In this document: in pieces, positions 1 to 10,975 of the stretch | Layout: every line of letters begins with the position of its first letter | How positions within the stretch are numbered: the stretch's first letter is position 1 | NCBI RefSeq assembly: GCF_030272615.1 | Contig: NC_081405.1 | Coordinates: forward strand, 476,993,508-477,053,507 | Direction: 5' to 3' | DNA: 60,000 nt | Source of the DNA: Cryptomeria japonica | Taxonomy: Eukaryota; Streptophyta; Pinopsida; Cupressales; Cupressaceae | Notes under the pieces: generated by a model | Database searches by the model: none | What the model saw: only the letters and a program-made list of their open reading frames with translations | Told to the model about the DNA's origin: nothing | Translations under genes and position numbers: made by a program

Positions 1-247
1 AATAATTCCTACAAACAAGTACACTATCACTGCATGACGGATACTCAAACTAACACAAAACCAATTGTGGAACAAATAAGAACATGAAAACTTAAATGTA
101 AAATTATTTTTCATTGAACAACATCATACTACATCTGCAAGCAATGATGAATCAATCTGACATAATGCAAACTAGAATACCAAACCCTATCTGATAGACT
201 ATTCATCAGAATAGTCACATCGCCAAAATCTATATTGGCCATCTAAG
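1..247. other. Unassigned AT-rich flank
   Basis: I see no open frame of note, no LTR end and no match to anything else in the window. It is either the sequence into which element H inserted or part of an older repeat. Confidence 0.4.
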
Positions 248-1380
248 TGTTGGCAAGAGAAATTGTGCCAGTAGAGATTAGTGCATGAGGAATGTTTTTG
301 GGTCATCTTTATGGAAACTCAAATCATAGATCACATCCAGTATATGAAAATTTGTTCTATCAAAAGTATGATATTCATTTATGCCTAAGTCTAGAAGGTG
401 GAATGTAGTTTGTGACAGAGTATAAGTACATTGTGCAGATCTCTATTTTGGTTGCAATGAATGAGGTAGTTGATTGGATGTTACAGGCACCTTATTTCAC
501 AACCATAGTCTCCAATATTGATTCTCATGCAAGACAGAAGAGTCGATATCTGGTAATTCAGGAAGAAAAAAGTTATTTTGATGTAACATGCTATGAAGAA
601 TCTTTGGGATGATTTTGGTGATTGGTTTTGAGTTCAAGATAGTTGATCCAACATGTGTGAAGCTTATTATAATTTTTTTTTGGTTTGCCTATTGATTTGT
701 AATTAGATTGAGCTGACTTGTTACACGTTTCATGTTGTGTGTTATGCAATTTCTTTTGAGCTGACATGGAAATTGATTTAATTTGTTTATGTGGATATAT
801 AATACCAACTCATCTGAGAATTTTGGTATGTATTGTGTTGAGATGTGAGTGTGCAAAGATTGTATGAGCCATTGTGCAAAGTTTATATGTGTGATTGAAG
901 GTTTTTGTGCTCTGGTATATGACAGTGCAACATAATAGAGCAAAGAGATAGAACAGAGGAAGAAGACCTTTTGTGCTTAACCAAAACTACATTTTGGCAT
1001 TTATAGATGCTATCCATCAGTTCATCAATTTTCATTTGTAATCTCTTATAAGGCAGTGAGTCTTCCTCTGAGTTGTAGCCCTCTTTTGTAATTGAGAAAT
1101 GATCTCTAGGTAGTGTGCCTGAATGAATGTGCATTCCCCTCTTGTAATATTATTATACTCCTAATCATAGTATTATAATATTATGGGTCTCAATCCCACC
1201 ATGTTTTTCCCTTTCTGAGTTTCCATGTAAAATTTTTGGTGTTATAGTTTTGTGCTTGTTTGCATTCCATTTCTACACTTTACTTTTATTCATTTGTATC
1301 TGGTGGTTAAAGAATCAATTTCAAAAAAATGTCAATTGTAGAACACTAATTCACCCCTCTCTCAGTGTTCATTGATTCCA
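248..1380 (+). repeat. 5' LTR of element H
   Basis: It starts with TGTTGGCA and ends with CA just before a primer-binding site. Near the 3' end it has the TTCACCCCTCTCTCAGTG block that recurs in the other copia-type LTRs here. TATATAA near 795 is a possible TATA box. The start is set by the TGTTGG motif, since no second full copy is present; segments such as TGGAAACTCAA recur in D. Confidence 0.65.
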
Positions 1381-1385
1381 AAAAT

Positions 1386-1398
1386 TGGTATAAGAGCC
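1386..1398 (+). promoter_or_regulatory. Primer-binding site, initiator tRNA-Met type (element H)
   Basis: TGGTATAAGAGCC lies 5 bases after the LTR end and differs by one base from TGGTATCAGAGCC, the usual plant copia site complementary to initiator tRNA-Met. Confidence 0.7.
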
Positions 1399-1451
1399 TA
1401 GTTCCTCTGAGGAAACATAATAGCTTGAGGAAGATCCACAAGATTGAATCA

Positions 1452-2142
1452 ATGGACTCCGGTTTGCAGAGATAACTTTTTGTGGCACTTGAAGACCTAG
1501 ATGCAGCAAGGAAAGAAGCAAGTGATCTAAGAAGAAATTTGAGTGATGCAGAAAATTTCATTGAGTCATTGAAAGATCAAGTTAACACATCTAGAGAGAA
1601 GAGAAAGGAGATGATAGAAAAAATCAAGGAGAAAGAGGAGCAATGCATTGATAATCAAGACAAGATAGACGAATGTGAAAAAAATTGCTAGAGATAATGG
1701 AGTCCTAAAGAATGAAATGCAATCCATTGTGATGAAGCTAACAAAGGAGATTGAACATAGGAAGAAGAATGAAGAAAGTCTAACTCAGTCATTGAAGGAT
1801 AGATATAATGAATGTTGCAGATTGAATAATGAAATGACCCGCTGAAGCTTGAATTGATACAATCGAAGAATAATGAGCAAGAACTTGAGAGCTAGATTAT
1901 AATTTGAAGAGATGAACTTACCACTGCTAATGAGTACAAAGAAAAATTCAATGCTAGCTTGGCAAAGCTAGATGAAATACTATAAAGTCAAAAGAGTAAA
2001 GGTGATATGGGAGGACTTGGATTTGAGAAAGGAGAAAGCTACAGATCTGTTCAAATCAATCATCAGAAGAATAAGAGATCTCTAGTAAGATAGCCTAATG
2101 CTTATAAATTTAATGGTAAATGTTTTGTTTTCAATAAATTTG
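1452..2142 (+). pseudogene. Coiled-coil gag of element H, truncated
   Basis: From the ATG at 1452 the frame encodes a strongly charged, heptad-rich coiled coil. The first clean stretch (1482-1691) contains ALEDLDAARKEASDL. A TAA near 1472 and a frameshift in the A-run near 1680 break it, with further stops downstream. Late segments read LGFEKGESYRS and PNAYKFNGKCF, matching the segment just before the first zinc knuckle in element C. The gene ends at 2142 because element A inserted there. It probably encoded a capsid-like particle protein (inference from position behind LTR and primer site). No capsid fold is recognisable by eye. Confidence 0.7.
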
Positions 2143-2927
2143 TGTTGGATATTAGAGTTGTTGGGATATGTTGTCATTGATTTCAACATATTCCTATGTT
2201 GTAGAGAATTGGTTTGTTGCAGAGAGTTAGTTTTGGTGATCTATTGTAGATGTGTTGATGTGGTTTATTAGGTTTTGAGATACTTATCTCTATTTGATTC
2301 AATACAATTATCATGATTCTATGAGGTAATTTGGTTGAGTTATGAGGTCCGGTATGTAGACTAGTTTTTCAATATTTTGTGTTCTAGAGTTGTGTTATTT
2401 GATCCATATTGCTCTGGAATGTTTATATATTGAGTTGCAGATTTTGGAGAGTGTTTGGAACGTTCATGTGTATCCTCTAATCAGATGGTTAATGATTTGG
2501 AACTTTGCAAGCATATCTTTCATTTTGTCAGTTGGTGTTCTTGAGCTCCGGTAATGATGCTAATGATGAATCTTATTATCCAATTTGTTGCAGTGATTGT
2601 GGTGGAATTCATGTTCCTTGTTGATGTTCTCTAACCATGTTCTATGAGTTTTAGTGGTCCATGTTGATCGTGGTGCGTGCTAATGAATCTTTTATTGGTT
2701 TGGTGGTATTCTTCATGTTATGCAACATATTTAGTTGTGTAGTGTGTTGTGGATGATCTTGGCAAATTATTTGGCGGTGTACCATGTTCGAGGATTTGAT
2801 TTGGGTCCATGCTATGTCCTTGCCAAAATTGTATTGGTCTGGTTATGAATTTATGTATCATGTGATGTAATTTTGTAATTAGGTCTTATGTGCTGAGTCA
2901 ACCTTAAGGGTTAAGGCTGATGATTTG

Positions 2928-2936
2928 TATAAATAG
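2928..2936 (+). promoter_or_regulatory. TATA box of element A (5' LTR copy)
   Basis: TATAAATAG is followed by CATTGTAATCATG. The same motif and context are kept in the other LTR at 21073-21081, about 785 bases into the LTR, consistent with the U3 promoter. Confidence 0.6.
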
Positions 2937-3072
2937 GCATTGTAATCATGTTAGTTGAATGTCTATGAGTGTCTATAGTTGTGCTTATGATTTGAGAGTA
3001 TATTTTATGTGCGAACAAGAGAATCTATCATTCAGAAGTGTGGAAAAGACCAAAGATGAGTTACTGTGCATA

Positions 3073-3077
3073 CAGTG
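3073..3077. repeat. Target-site duplication of element E (partner 15512-15516)
   Basis: CAGTG stands before E and TAGTG after it, a 5-base duplication with one transition. A's other LTR reads GGTAGTGTGCTTAACC at the same place, which confirms the joint. Confidence 0.75.
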
Positions 3078-4278
3078 TGTTAGACAGTTCAAATAACCAG
3101 AAGACAACTAAGAGGGGGGGTGAATTAGTTGTCATAGATTACCAGAAGCATTAGCAATTAAAACTTTAATACCGGAACCCAAAAAAATAATACTGAATAG
3201 CAGTTAATCCAATTAAGCATAAACAATAATCACATAATAAATACCATCCACACAACACCAAGATTTGTACGTGGAAAACTCAATAAAGGAAAAAACCATA
3301 GTCAAATAATAATTTTGTAGTAAGTATGTGAATTACAATAAAGGGGAATGCACTTGTAGGAAGACCAACAACCTAAAGCACAATTCTCATCAAAAAAGGA
3401 GCCTCACTAACTACATACAAATCCATACTACAATCCGGAGAAATGTTGAACTGCAAAAGATAGCATCTCCTATGCCTGAGTATAGTTTAGGTTAAGCTTA
3501 ATATCGGAGGACTAAATCCTCTTACACAAACCCAATTTGATATTGAATGATCAACCAACTCCTCTACCTAAATGATATTACATTATTTACACATTACATT
3601 CCTTGACCGCGACCTCTTATATTAACCATGATGATCTACAATGAGATCTTACATCTTATTTATACAAACCCTCGACCATAAACAATCAAGTCACCCACCA
3701 GACAATTAACCAATTACATATTTACAAACCATGTCGGTCTTAGACCAAAACAAATAATATCAACACATAGGACATCCCAGAAATAAAATAATAAGTCCTA
3801 TCCACACGTTACATCAATGTCAGTCCATAACCTAGATCAATCGGGACTAAGTATAGGTCCACAAGCTTCAACAATGATCTCCAAACGCCAAGTCTCAAAC
3901 ATGATCACCAAAAACATCCTAAAACTCCATTAGAAGCTACACCATCACCACATATGCAATTCATCAAAGATCTCCATCAAAAGATCTGTCGATGAAACCA
4001 TCGCTGAAACCAGAAACCAATCTTCTAAGTAAGAAGGATAGTATCCAATCACCAGACCAAAACCAATTGACCAAGTATGAGTATAAGTATTATGAACAAT
4101 TCAATTCCATCACCATATTATACTGGAGCCTACTGGATCATGTCAGATCCAAGTTAACCAGAAATCACTCAGCCTACCAGGACCAGAAGGGTGCCGGTAA
4201 AGCATCCAAACAACTAGTGTTGACATCAATGACAAAACATCAATGAAACACATAATCCATTCTACCAAATGGCCAACA
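3078..4278 (-). repeat. 3' LTR of element E
   Basis: In plus orientation it runs from TGTTAGACAG to GGCCAACA, so on the reverse strand it starts TGTTGGCC and ends CTAACA. The last 324 bases (3955-4278) match 15188-15511. It includes the CTAATTCACCCCC block typical of these copia LTR ends. Confidence 0.85.
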
Positions 4279-4560
4279 ATCTCCCCCTTTGGCATTGATG
4301 GCAACACTAGATGTGAAAAACATCTAAGTACCAAGAAATACCAAACAAGTCTCCCCCTATGTAAGACAACCAACAATCATATGCATATAAGTCTGAATAT
4401 TAATAACTCTCCCCCTTTGAATAATATTTCCCCCCATTTGATATTAAATCTTTTGCATCATTATCTCTCTCCCTTTGACATCAATGCCAGAAATATGATA
4501 GAAATATCAAAGTAAGAACATAAGCCTCTGAATCTCAAAGTTGACTACTCCCCCTAAGTA
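4279..4560 (-). promoter_or_regulatory. Array of polypurine tracts at the 3' end of element E
   Basis: On the reverse strand the LTR is preceded by AAAGGGGGAGATTG, the expected plus-strand primer. Five more tracts of the form (A/T)GGGGGAGA or close variants follow within 280 bases (near 4350, 4411, 4430, 4470 and 4550). The LTR-adjacent tract is probably the functional one. Confidence 0.65.
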
Positions 4561-4629
4561 GTAACATCTCACATAAGTGCTGAAATGAATAGTATATCTG
4601 ATAATGCATGTCGGACTGATGCCAAACTG

Positions 4630-7600
4630 CATCAATGAAGTCTCTATTGGAGGGGAAAGAACCCCCAATCTATCTCTCAAGTACTCAAATGATTCTTTGG
4701 ATAAAGGTTTAGTGAAAATATCTACAATCTATTCTTTAGTATTCACATAAACAGACTAACTTCATTTGCTTCCACCTTCTCCTTAAAAAAATTATAATTG
4801 ATAGATATGTTTTTTGTCTTAGAATGAAATACCAGATTCTTTGATATATCAATAGAAATAGAGTTATCACAGTGAATAACTACCAATGCATCACAATCAA
4901 CCTTTATATCATTCAATATTTACTTCATCCATAAGACTTGTGTACAATTAGTAGTAGCAACAACATACTCAGCCTCAACAGTAGATAAAGAAGTACATGA
5001 CTGTTTCTTGCTGATCCATGAAACCAACTTTTTTCCAAGAAGGAAAGCTCCATCGAAAGTACTTTTCTGGTCATCAACATCTCCAGCCCAATCAGCATCT
5101 ATATATGCACATAAAAGTGAAGTTATCATCCTTAGGGTACCATAAGCCATATTTTGATGTACCTTGCAAGTATCTAAAACTACATTTCACCACCATCTCA
5201 TGATTTTCTCTAGGATCACTCTGAAATCTTGAAACAATACAAACAACATTCATAATGTCAGGCCTAGTCTGAGTCAAATAAAGTAGACCTCCAATCATAG
5301 ATTTGTATCTTGTAGGATTTATCTGTGCAAAAACATCTTTTCTTGTCAATTGCTCACTTGTAACCAAAGGTGTACTTACTGGTTTAGAATCTCCCATGCC
5401 AAATTTCTTCAACAATTTCTTGGCATATTTATTTTGAAAGATAAAAATTCCTTTGTCAGTCTGAGTAATCTACAAGCCTAAGAAAATTTCTATCTCACCA
5501 ATCATAGACATATCAAATTCTTTCTCCATATTCTTAGAAAATTCTATGCATCATTTATCTTCATCTCCAAAAATAATATCATCAACAAATACTTCAACAA
5601 TCAATATATCATTATCAGTGTTTTTATAATATAAATCACTGTCAGTACTACCCTTAGTAAAACCAAGCTTCAAAAGATATTTATCCAACCTTGCATACCA
5701 AGCTCTAGGTCCTTGTTTCAATCCATATAAAGCTTCCCTTAACCTGCAAACCATAAAAGTATCATCTAATAGTGAAAAACCATTAGGTTGCTCAATATAA
5801 ACTTCCTCATCAAGATCCCCATTCAAAAATGCACATTTAACATCCATTTGATAAACCTTGTAGTTTTTATAAGCAGCATAGGCGAGAAATAGTCTTACAA
5901 CTTCAATCCTAGCTATCGGTGCAAAAGTCTCTCCATAGTCAATTCCTTCCTTCTGAGAATATCCTTTACAAACCAATCTAGCCTCATTCCTTGTAACTTG
6001 ACCATCCTCATTCAATTTATTCCAAAAAAAACATTTAGTTCCAATAACATTTTTATTTTTAGGCCATGGAGCCAAAGTCCATGTGTTATTTTTCTCAATC
6101 TGATCTAATTCTTCTTCCATAGCTTTTAACCAAAATTCATCTTTACATGCATCAATTCTTGATACCATTTTTACTTGTAAAATTAAACATACCTCATTAG
6201 TTTCTAGTCTTCTTCTTGTCAATACTCCATTGCCCTTATCCCCAATTATTCAATCTTTAGAATGATTCAATCTCACATACCTAGGAGTCTTATGTCTCTA
6301 TGTTCCTCTTCCCTATTCTTCAGTTACTATAGAATTATATAATGTTTCTGGAGTACCTGGTTCAACTCTCTGTTCTAATAAAGGTTCTATCAGTTCAGAT
6401 ATAATCATTTGCACTGCCGGTTCCTTCTCATAAGTTCTAATTTGACTTTTTCTCAGCTCATCTACTTTGACATTAGCACTCTCCACTATTCTCTGCAATC
6501 TCTTGTTATAACATCTATATGCTTTTCTTTCATTAGAATAACCAAGAAATATTCCTTCATCACATCTAGGATCAAATTTACCAATAGTATCATCTCTCCT
6601 AATATAACATTTACTACCAAAAATTTTGAAATCCTTAATTGTAGGTGTATTGCCAAACCATAATTCATAAGGTGTCTTATTAGTTTCTCCTTTGATATGT
6701 ACTCTATTGAATGTATAAACCGATGTACTCACTGCTTCTCTCCAGTAGATATGAGGTAGATTTTCTTCCATCATCATTATTCTAGCAACATCCAAGATAG
6801 ATTTGTTTTTCCTTTCTAGAACTCCATTCTGCTAAGGTGTCTGGGGAGCAGAAAAATGTCTTCTTATACCATGCTTGTCACAAAAGTTATTAAACTCACT
6901 GGATGTGAATTTTCCACCATGATCAGATCTCAAACATTTAATCTTCAATCATGTCTCAGTTTCCACTTTATCCTTAAAGATTTTAAACTTTTCAAATGCT
7001 TCAGATTTGTTTCTCAAAAAAGTAACCCACATCATTCTAGAATAATCATCAATGATTAGCATGAAATATCTATCACCATGAAAACTTTTAACTCTAGTAG
7101 GGCCACACAAATCAGTTTGAATAAGATAAAGAACATCATTTGATTTATCTTGTATACTCCTAAAAGAGGCTAGGATTTGTTTACCCATTTGACATTCTTT
7201 ACATATCAGTTTATAGGGCTTCATAATCTTAGGTATATCTCTAATAGCCTTAGTTGAACTGATCTTCACAATGCAATCAAAATTTATATGACATAGCCTT
7301 TTATGCCATAGCCAACTCTCATCAATCTATGTAATCAAACATTTCTTCTCATCGGAGTTCAAATGAAATATATTACCTTTTGTCTGTGTACCGGTTGCAA
7401 TCTCAAAGCCAGATCTGTTAATGATTTTAAATTTTCCATCCTTTAACTATAATTGAAATCCCTTATCTACCAATTGTCCTACACTCAAAAGATTATGCTT
7501 CAAACCTTCAATATAATAAATATTTTAAGTATTGTTCTTGCCATCCAATGATATAGTTCCTTTTCCCTTGATCATACATGCCTTGTTATCTCCAAATCTA

Positions 7601-8835
7601 ACTAGTCTGCCATCAAATTCTTGCAAAGACAAAAACTTCCCTTTATCTCCAGTCATATGATGTGAACAACCACTATCAATTACCCATTCATCCTTGTCCT
7701 CAATTTTAGTAGCAAGTGCCTTCTCCTTAGGTACATTCTCTTCTAGTTCCAGATCATCTTTCTTGATAGCCAAGAATACCGATTCTTTCCCATTTTTGGA
7801 TCCACTACCAGAGTCCTCTGTCAGTTCATCATTTGAATCAGTAATGCCTTATCCACTATGTAGCATGATTTGTCTCTGATTTTCTTAAATCTTTACTTGT
7901 TCTGATATCCAGGGTTAGGTTTAAATGATCTTTTAACTCTTTCTTCAAATCTTGAGTTTCTTTCAGGATATCTAGATGCAAAATGACCAATCTTATTACA
8001 TGCTACATACTTACTTCCTACCGGTCCTTTCGGTACTCTTCTAGAAAATAGTGCTTCAAGTTTCTCAAATTCATCATCTTCTCTCTTCATATCTTCTAAT
8101 TCTTTCGCATATAAATTTTTCCAGTCTTGCTTACCAGTTGTAGATGTAGATGCATGAAAAGCAAGTCCAGTCTTCACATCTCTAGAAGGTCCAAATTCCT
8201 CAAGCTCAAAAGCAGATAGTTTCCCAACCAAAGTTTCTTTTATTAACAGATGTATTAGCCATTGTTCTCAACTCATTGATAGCAGTAACCTTCATTTTGT
8301 AAGCCAGTGGTAGGGCTCTTAGGACTTTAGAAACGATTTCATCTTCTCTCAGAGTTCCACCACAACATCGAATTCCCATAACAATCTCATTTTCCCTTTC
8401 CATGAATGCAACAATCCTTTCATCTTCTTCCATCTTCAAGTTTTCATATCTCACCCGATAACCATCAAGTTTAGCAATCTTCACTATAGGGTCACCTTCA
8501 TTAAGAGTCTGCAACTTATCCCATATAGCCTTTCAAGATGATTTTTCTGTTAATCTCATTATTTTTTTATCAAAAAGTGAACACAAGAGGGCTTCTCTTG
8601 CTCTACAATCATTCTCAAGATCTATATCTAGGTTTGTCAGAGGAGGATTGCCAGTTCTCAGATTAAAGGTTGTGACACCATTCTGTGTGATCTCTGAAAT
8701 CTCCTTGCCAAGACATCTCATATGAGTCTCCATTTGAATCTTCCATACTGTGTAATTTGTTCCTTCAAGCCTCATTATATCCCTTCAAAAGATAGCTCCA
8801 GAAGAACTGGATGAACTTGAACTGCTAGTCACCAT
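4630..8835 (-). pseudogene. Element E gag-pro-int-RT-RNase H polyprotein, broken
   Basis: The start is the ATG at 8835, followed by a serine run and the copia gag motif LEGTNYTVWK (8775-8533). The zinc knuckle (about 8010) has lost two cysteines to tyrosine. The protease keeps WVIDSGCSHH (7773-7525). Integrase has its C-x2-C finger (CKECQMGK), D in TDLCGP, D in LRSDHGG and E in NGVLERKN. RT (6222-5551) keeps QMDVKCAFLNG and FVDDIIFG. RNase H follows at 5150-4690 with YIDADWAGD, and homology ends near 4630. Stops and several frameshifts prevent translation. The order PR-INT-RT-RH defines Ty1-copia; I do not assign a lineage. Confidence 0.85.
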
Positions 8836-8950
8836 AGGATCTTCCTCAAGCAGTTATGTTATCACTATTTTAAAATGGGTTTATCTTTTCCCATAAATCA
8901 GCTAAGTTTTTGAATTTTGAATTAGATGTGCTATCAATTGCTTCAGCTCT
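8836..8950. other. Unassigned junction between E and F
   Basis: Bases up to about 8866 still match the copia pre-gag leader (ACTGCTTGAGGAAGATCC on the reverse strand, as in element A). Beyond that neither E's primer site nor the expected LTR end is present, and the remaining roughly 85 bases match nothing else I can see. Confidence 0.45.
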
Positions 8951-9245
8951 ATGTTAGGTCCTAGGGGTTTAGGGTTTTAATCTTAAATTGTTCAATGTTT
9001 TATCAAAAAACCCTCTGGTTCTATTTCTTCGTTACTTTATCCACTTAAGTATTGGGTCCCAGGTTCGTAGGAAGTGTCCCCCATTGTCATTTTCCTAGGC
9101 GGTCATTTGAAGTAATCGTAAAATTGTATGCCTTATATATTTTCCTCCTAATGTTGTTGGGCCCAATAAGTGGTGCGCATCTCTCAGAAAGATCTATGGT
9201 TTTTGCTATTTTGTTAGGCAAAGTTGTGCATGGTTTAAGACCCAT

Positions 9246-10610
9246 GAAATGGCGAAAAGGAAATGTGTTCTAAATGGCGATTTTGGCCCGGTTTAAAGAG
9301 GTCTCATCTTGTCCAAGATGCAATGGCTGGCATTATTTCACAGCCTGAACTTGCAAGTGAAATACCTTTCATGAAATGGTGAAAGCGTTTGGTGGGACCC
9401 TACATGCGAGGATTTTCTAAGTGACTAAAAGGTGATCAAGTCCCATTTGATCTGACGGTTTGTGCTATTTCATAGGATGAAAATGCTCAATAGTTATCTT
9501 TCACAAAGTGGCAAAATGACGTGGCACTCCAAGTAGATAGTTCAGCTGGTCTAGAGGGCAAGTGAGATGGTTGCACGTGGTAGAGGCCACAATAGTCAGT
9601 GAGTCATGCTGTAGGATAAGAGATGGCTTGGCAGATACAGGTGGCAAGGATGAGGTGGAACCCAGTGTTTCTCTTAGCAAATGAAAGACTAGCATGTCAG
9701 CTTTGAAAGTGACTAGATGCCAGGTGTTTGAGGTTGAGTCGGAGGCCCCACGTCTGCCAAAGTCAGTTCAGATGGTTAAGCATTGAGCAAGTAGAAAGTA
9801 ATCTAACGGCCCGCGTGAATTCGCAAAGGTAAAGTGCTCATGCTTTATGCTCTGGGAAATAGCGAAAAGGTTTTTCGTCCCCAAAGGCAAATAAAACATG
9901 AGGTTAAAGGAGGATCAAGTTTCTTTTGATCCAACGACTGGCATTATTTTGTGGTTGCGAGATGCTTGAAGGATATGCTTCATGAAATAGTGAAAGTAAA
10001 AGGGGTTCATCCAGGTGTCAAGCTAGATGGTGACGTTTATGTGGACACATGGTTTCAAAAGAAGTTGAGGGCCCGCCAAGGTGTAACTAGTGGTAAAAGG
10101 GAGAGACATGTGGCTGACGTTGAACTAGGCTTGAATGGTTTTCTAAAGCCAATGGTTGAGTGCCACGTGGTAATCAATAACCAATAAAAAGTGGCGTAAG
10201 CAAAGCAGGCATAAAGGGTTTCCCTTAAAGGATGGTCATCTCCAATCTGACCCAACGCCTCACATTGTTTCATGGCCCAAAGATAAAAGATGTTTAAGCT
10301 TCACGAAATAGCGAAAGTTCGCTAGCAGTCAAGGTAAAGGCACAGTTAATAAAGATGTCGGTAGTCCCGGTGAGAGTTAAATTCTGAGCAATTAGAATTC
10401 CATCTAATGTCTGGCACAGTTTCATGAAGGAGAAATGCTTGAAAGATAAAGTCTACGAAATGGTGAAAAGGAGGTGGGGCCTAGTGCGAAGGCAAGATTA
10501 TTAAGTCAGTATAACGACCGATCAAGTTTCTGTCGATCGGACGGTTGGTGTGATTTTGTTTAACAAAATTACCTGAAGGTTATGCTTCATGACACAACGA
10601 AAGAGCAAAA
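9246..10610 (+). repeat. Diverged ~128-bp repeat array upstream of the F frame
   Basis: The core GAAATRGYGAAA recurs at 9246, 9373, 9856, 9984, 10304 and 10457, with degenerate copies at 9502 and 10591. Neighbouring spacings are 127, 129, 128, 153 and 134 bases, with two gaps of 354 and 320. Several units also hold a preceding inverted repeat of the type GATCAA-loop-TTGATC (near 9430, 9909 and 10514) and the phrase GGCATTATTT or GTGCTATTT. The units have diverged a lot. Confidence 0.7.
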
Positions 10611-10975
10611 GGAAAGAATTGCAGGAATGTTGTGACCTGTTGGAGCGAAAATTTGAATTCTTTTAGGAATTCAATTCTAAAGGGACGACCGAAGCATGCG
10701 AAATCAATGTCACAGTTAAGACCTTGGGTACCATATATGATCTCCTATCAATTGCGTAAAGGTATTATTCAATAGAATTGTTGCAGAAGAGGAGATACAG
10801 AGCTTTTGTCTTCAAATACAAAGTGGGTCAATTCAGTTGCAGAGAAAATTCCCTCAAGCTAAAATCAGGTTTTCTTGTACTCTTGTGTGGCAATTTCTTT
10901 ATGGTGTTTTAATTAAGGTCTTGATTTGTCGCTGAACCATTTGGGGGTAGTATTTTGATTTCTTGCATTTTCAAA

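Larger units (their letters stand above)
248..2142 (+). mobile_element. Element H: truncated pol-less copia-like retrotransposon
   Basis: It consists of a 5' LTR, a primer-binding site and a decayed coiled-coil gag. It stops abruptly at 2142, inside the sequence that should encode a zinc knuckle, exactly where the LTR of element A begins. The rest of H should lie beyond the right end of the window, past everything nested in A. Its gag is homologous to that of element C (50645-51769). Its LTR resembles fragment D (35797-36318). Confidence 0.75.
2143..3077 (+). repeat. 5' LTR of element A, first part
   Basis: It begins TGTTGGATATTAGAG and is similar along its whole length to 20305-21151. It continues at 15512 after element E. 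Pieces 2143-3077 and 15512-15921 together give an LTR of about 1.34 kb. The sequence AGAGTATATTTTATG near 2997 shows what the G1 target in the other LTR looked like before insertion. Confidence 0.85.

Noticed and set aside
412-1134. Short frames on both strands in the first kilobase
   Set aside because: They lie in the LTR of element H, are short and lack family resemblance.
9501-10273. Short frames of 64-78 codons on both strands upstream of the F gene
   Set aside because: They overlap the 128-bp repeat array on both strands and change frame from unit to unit.
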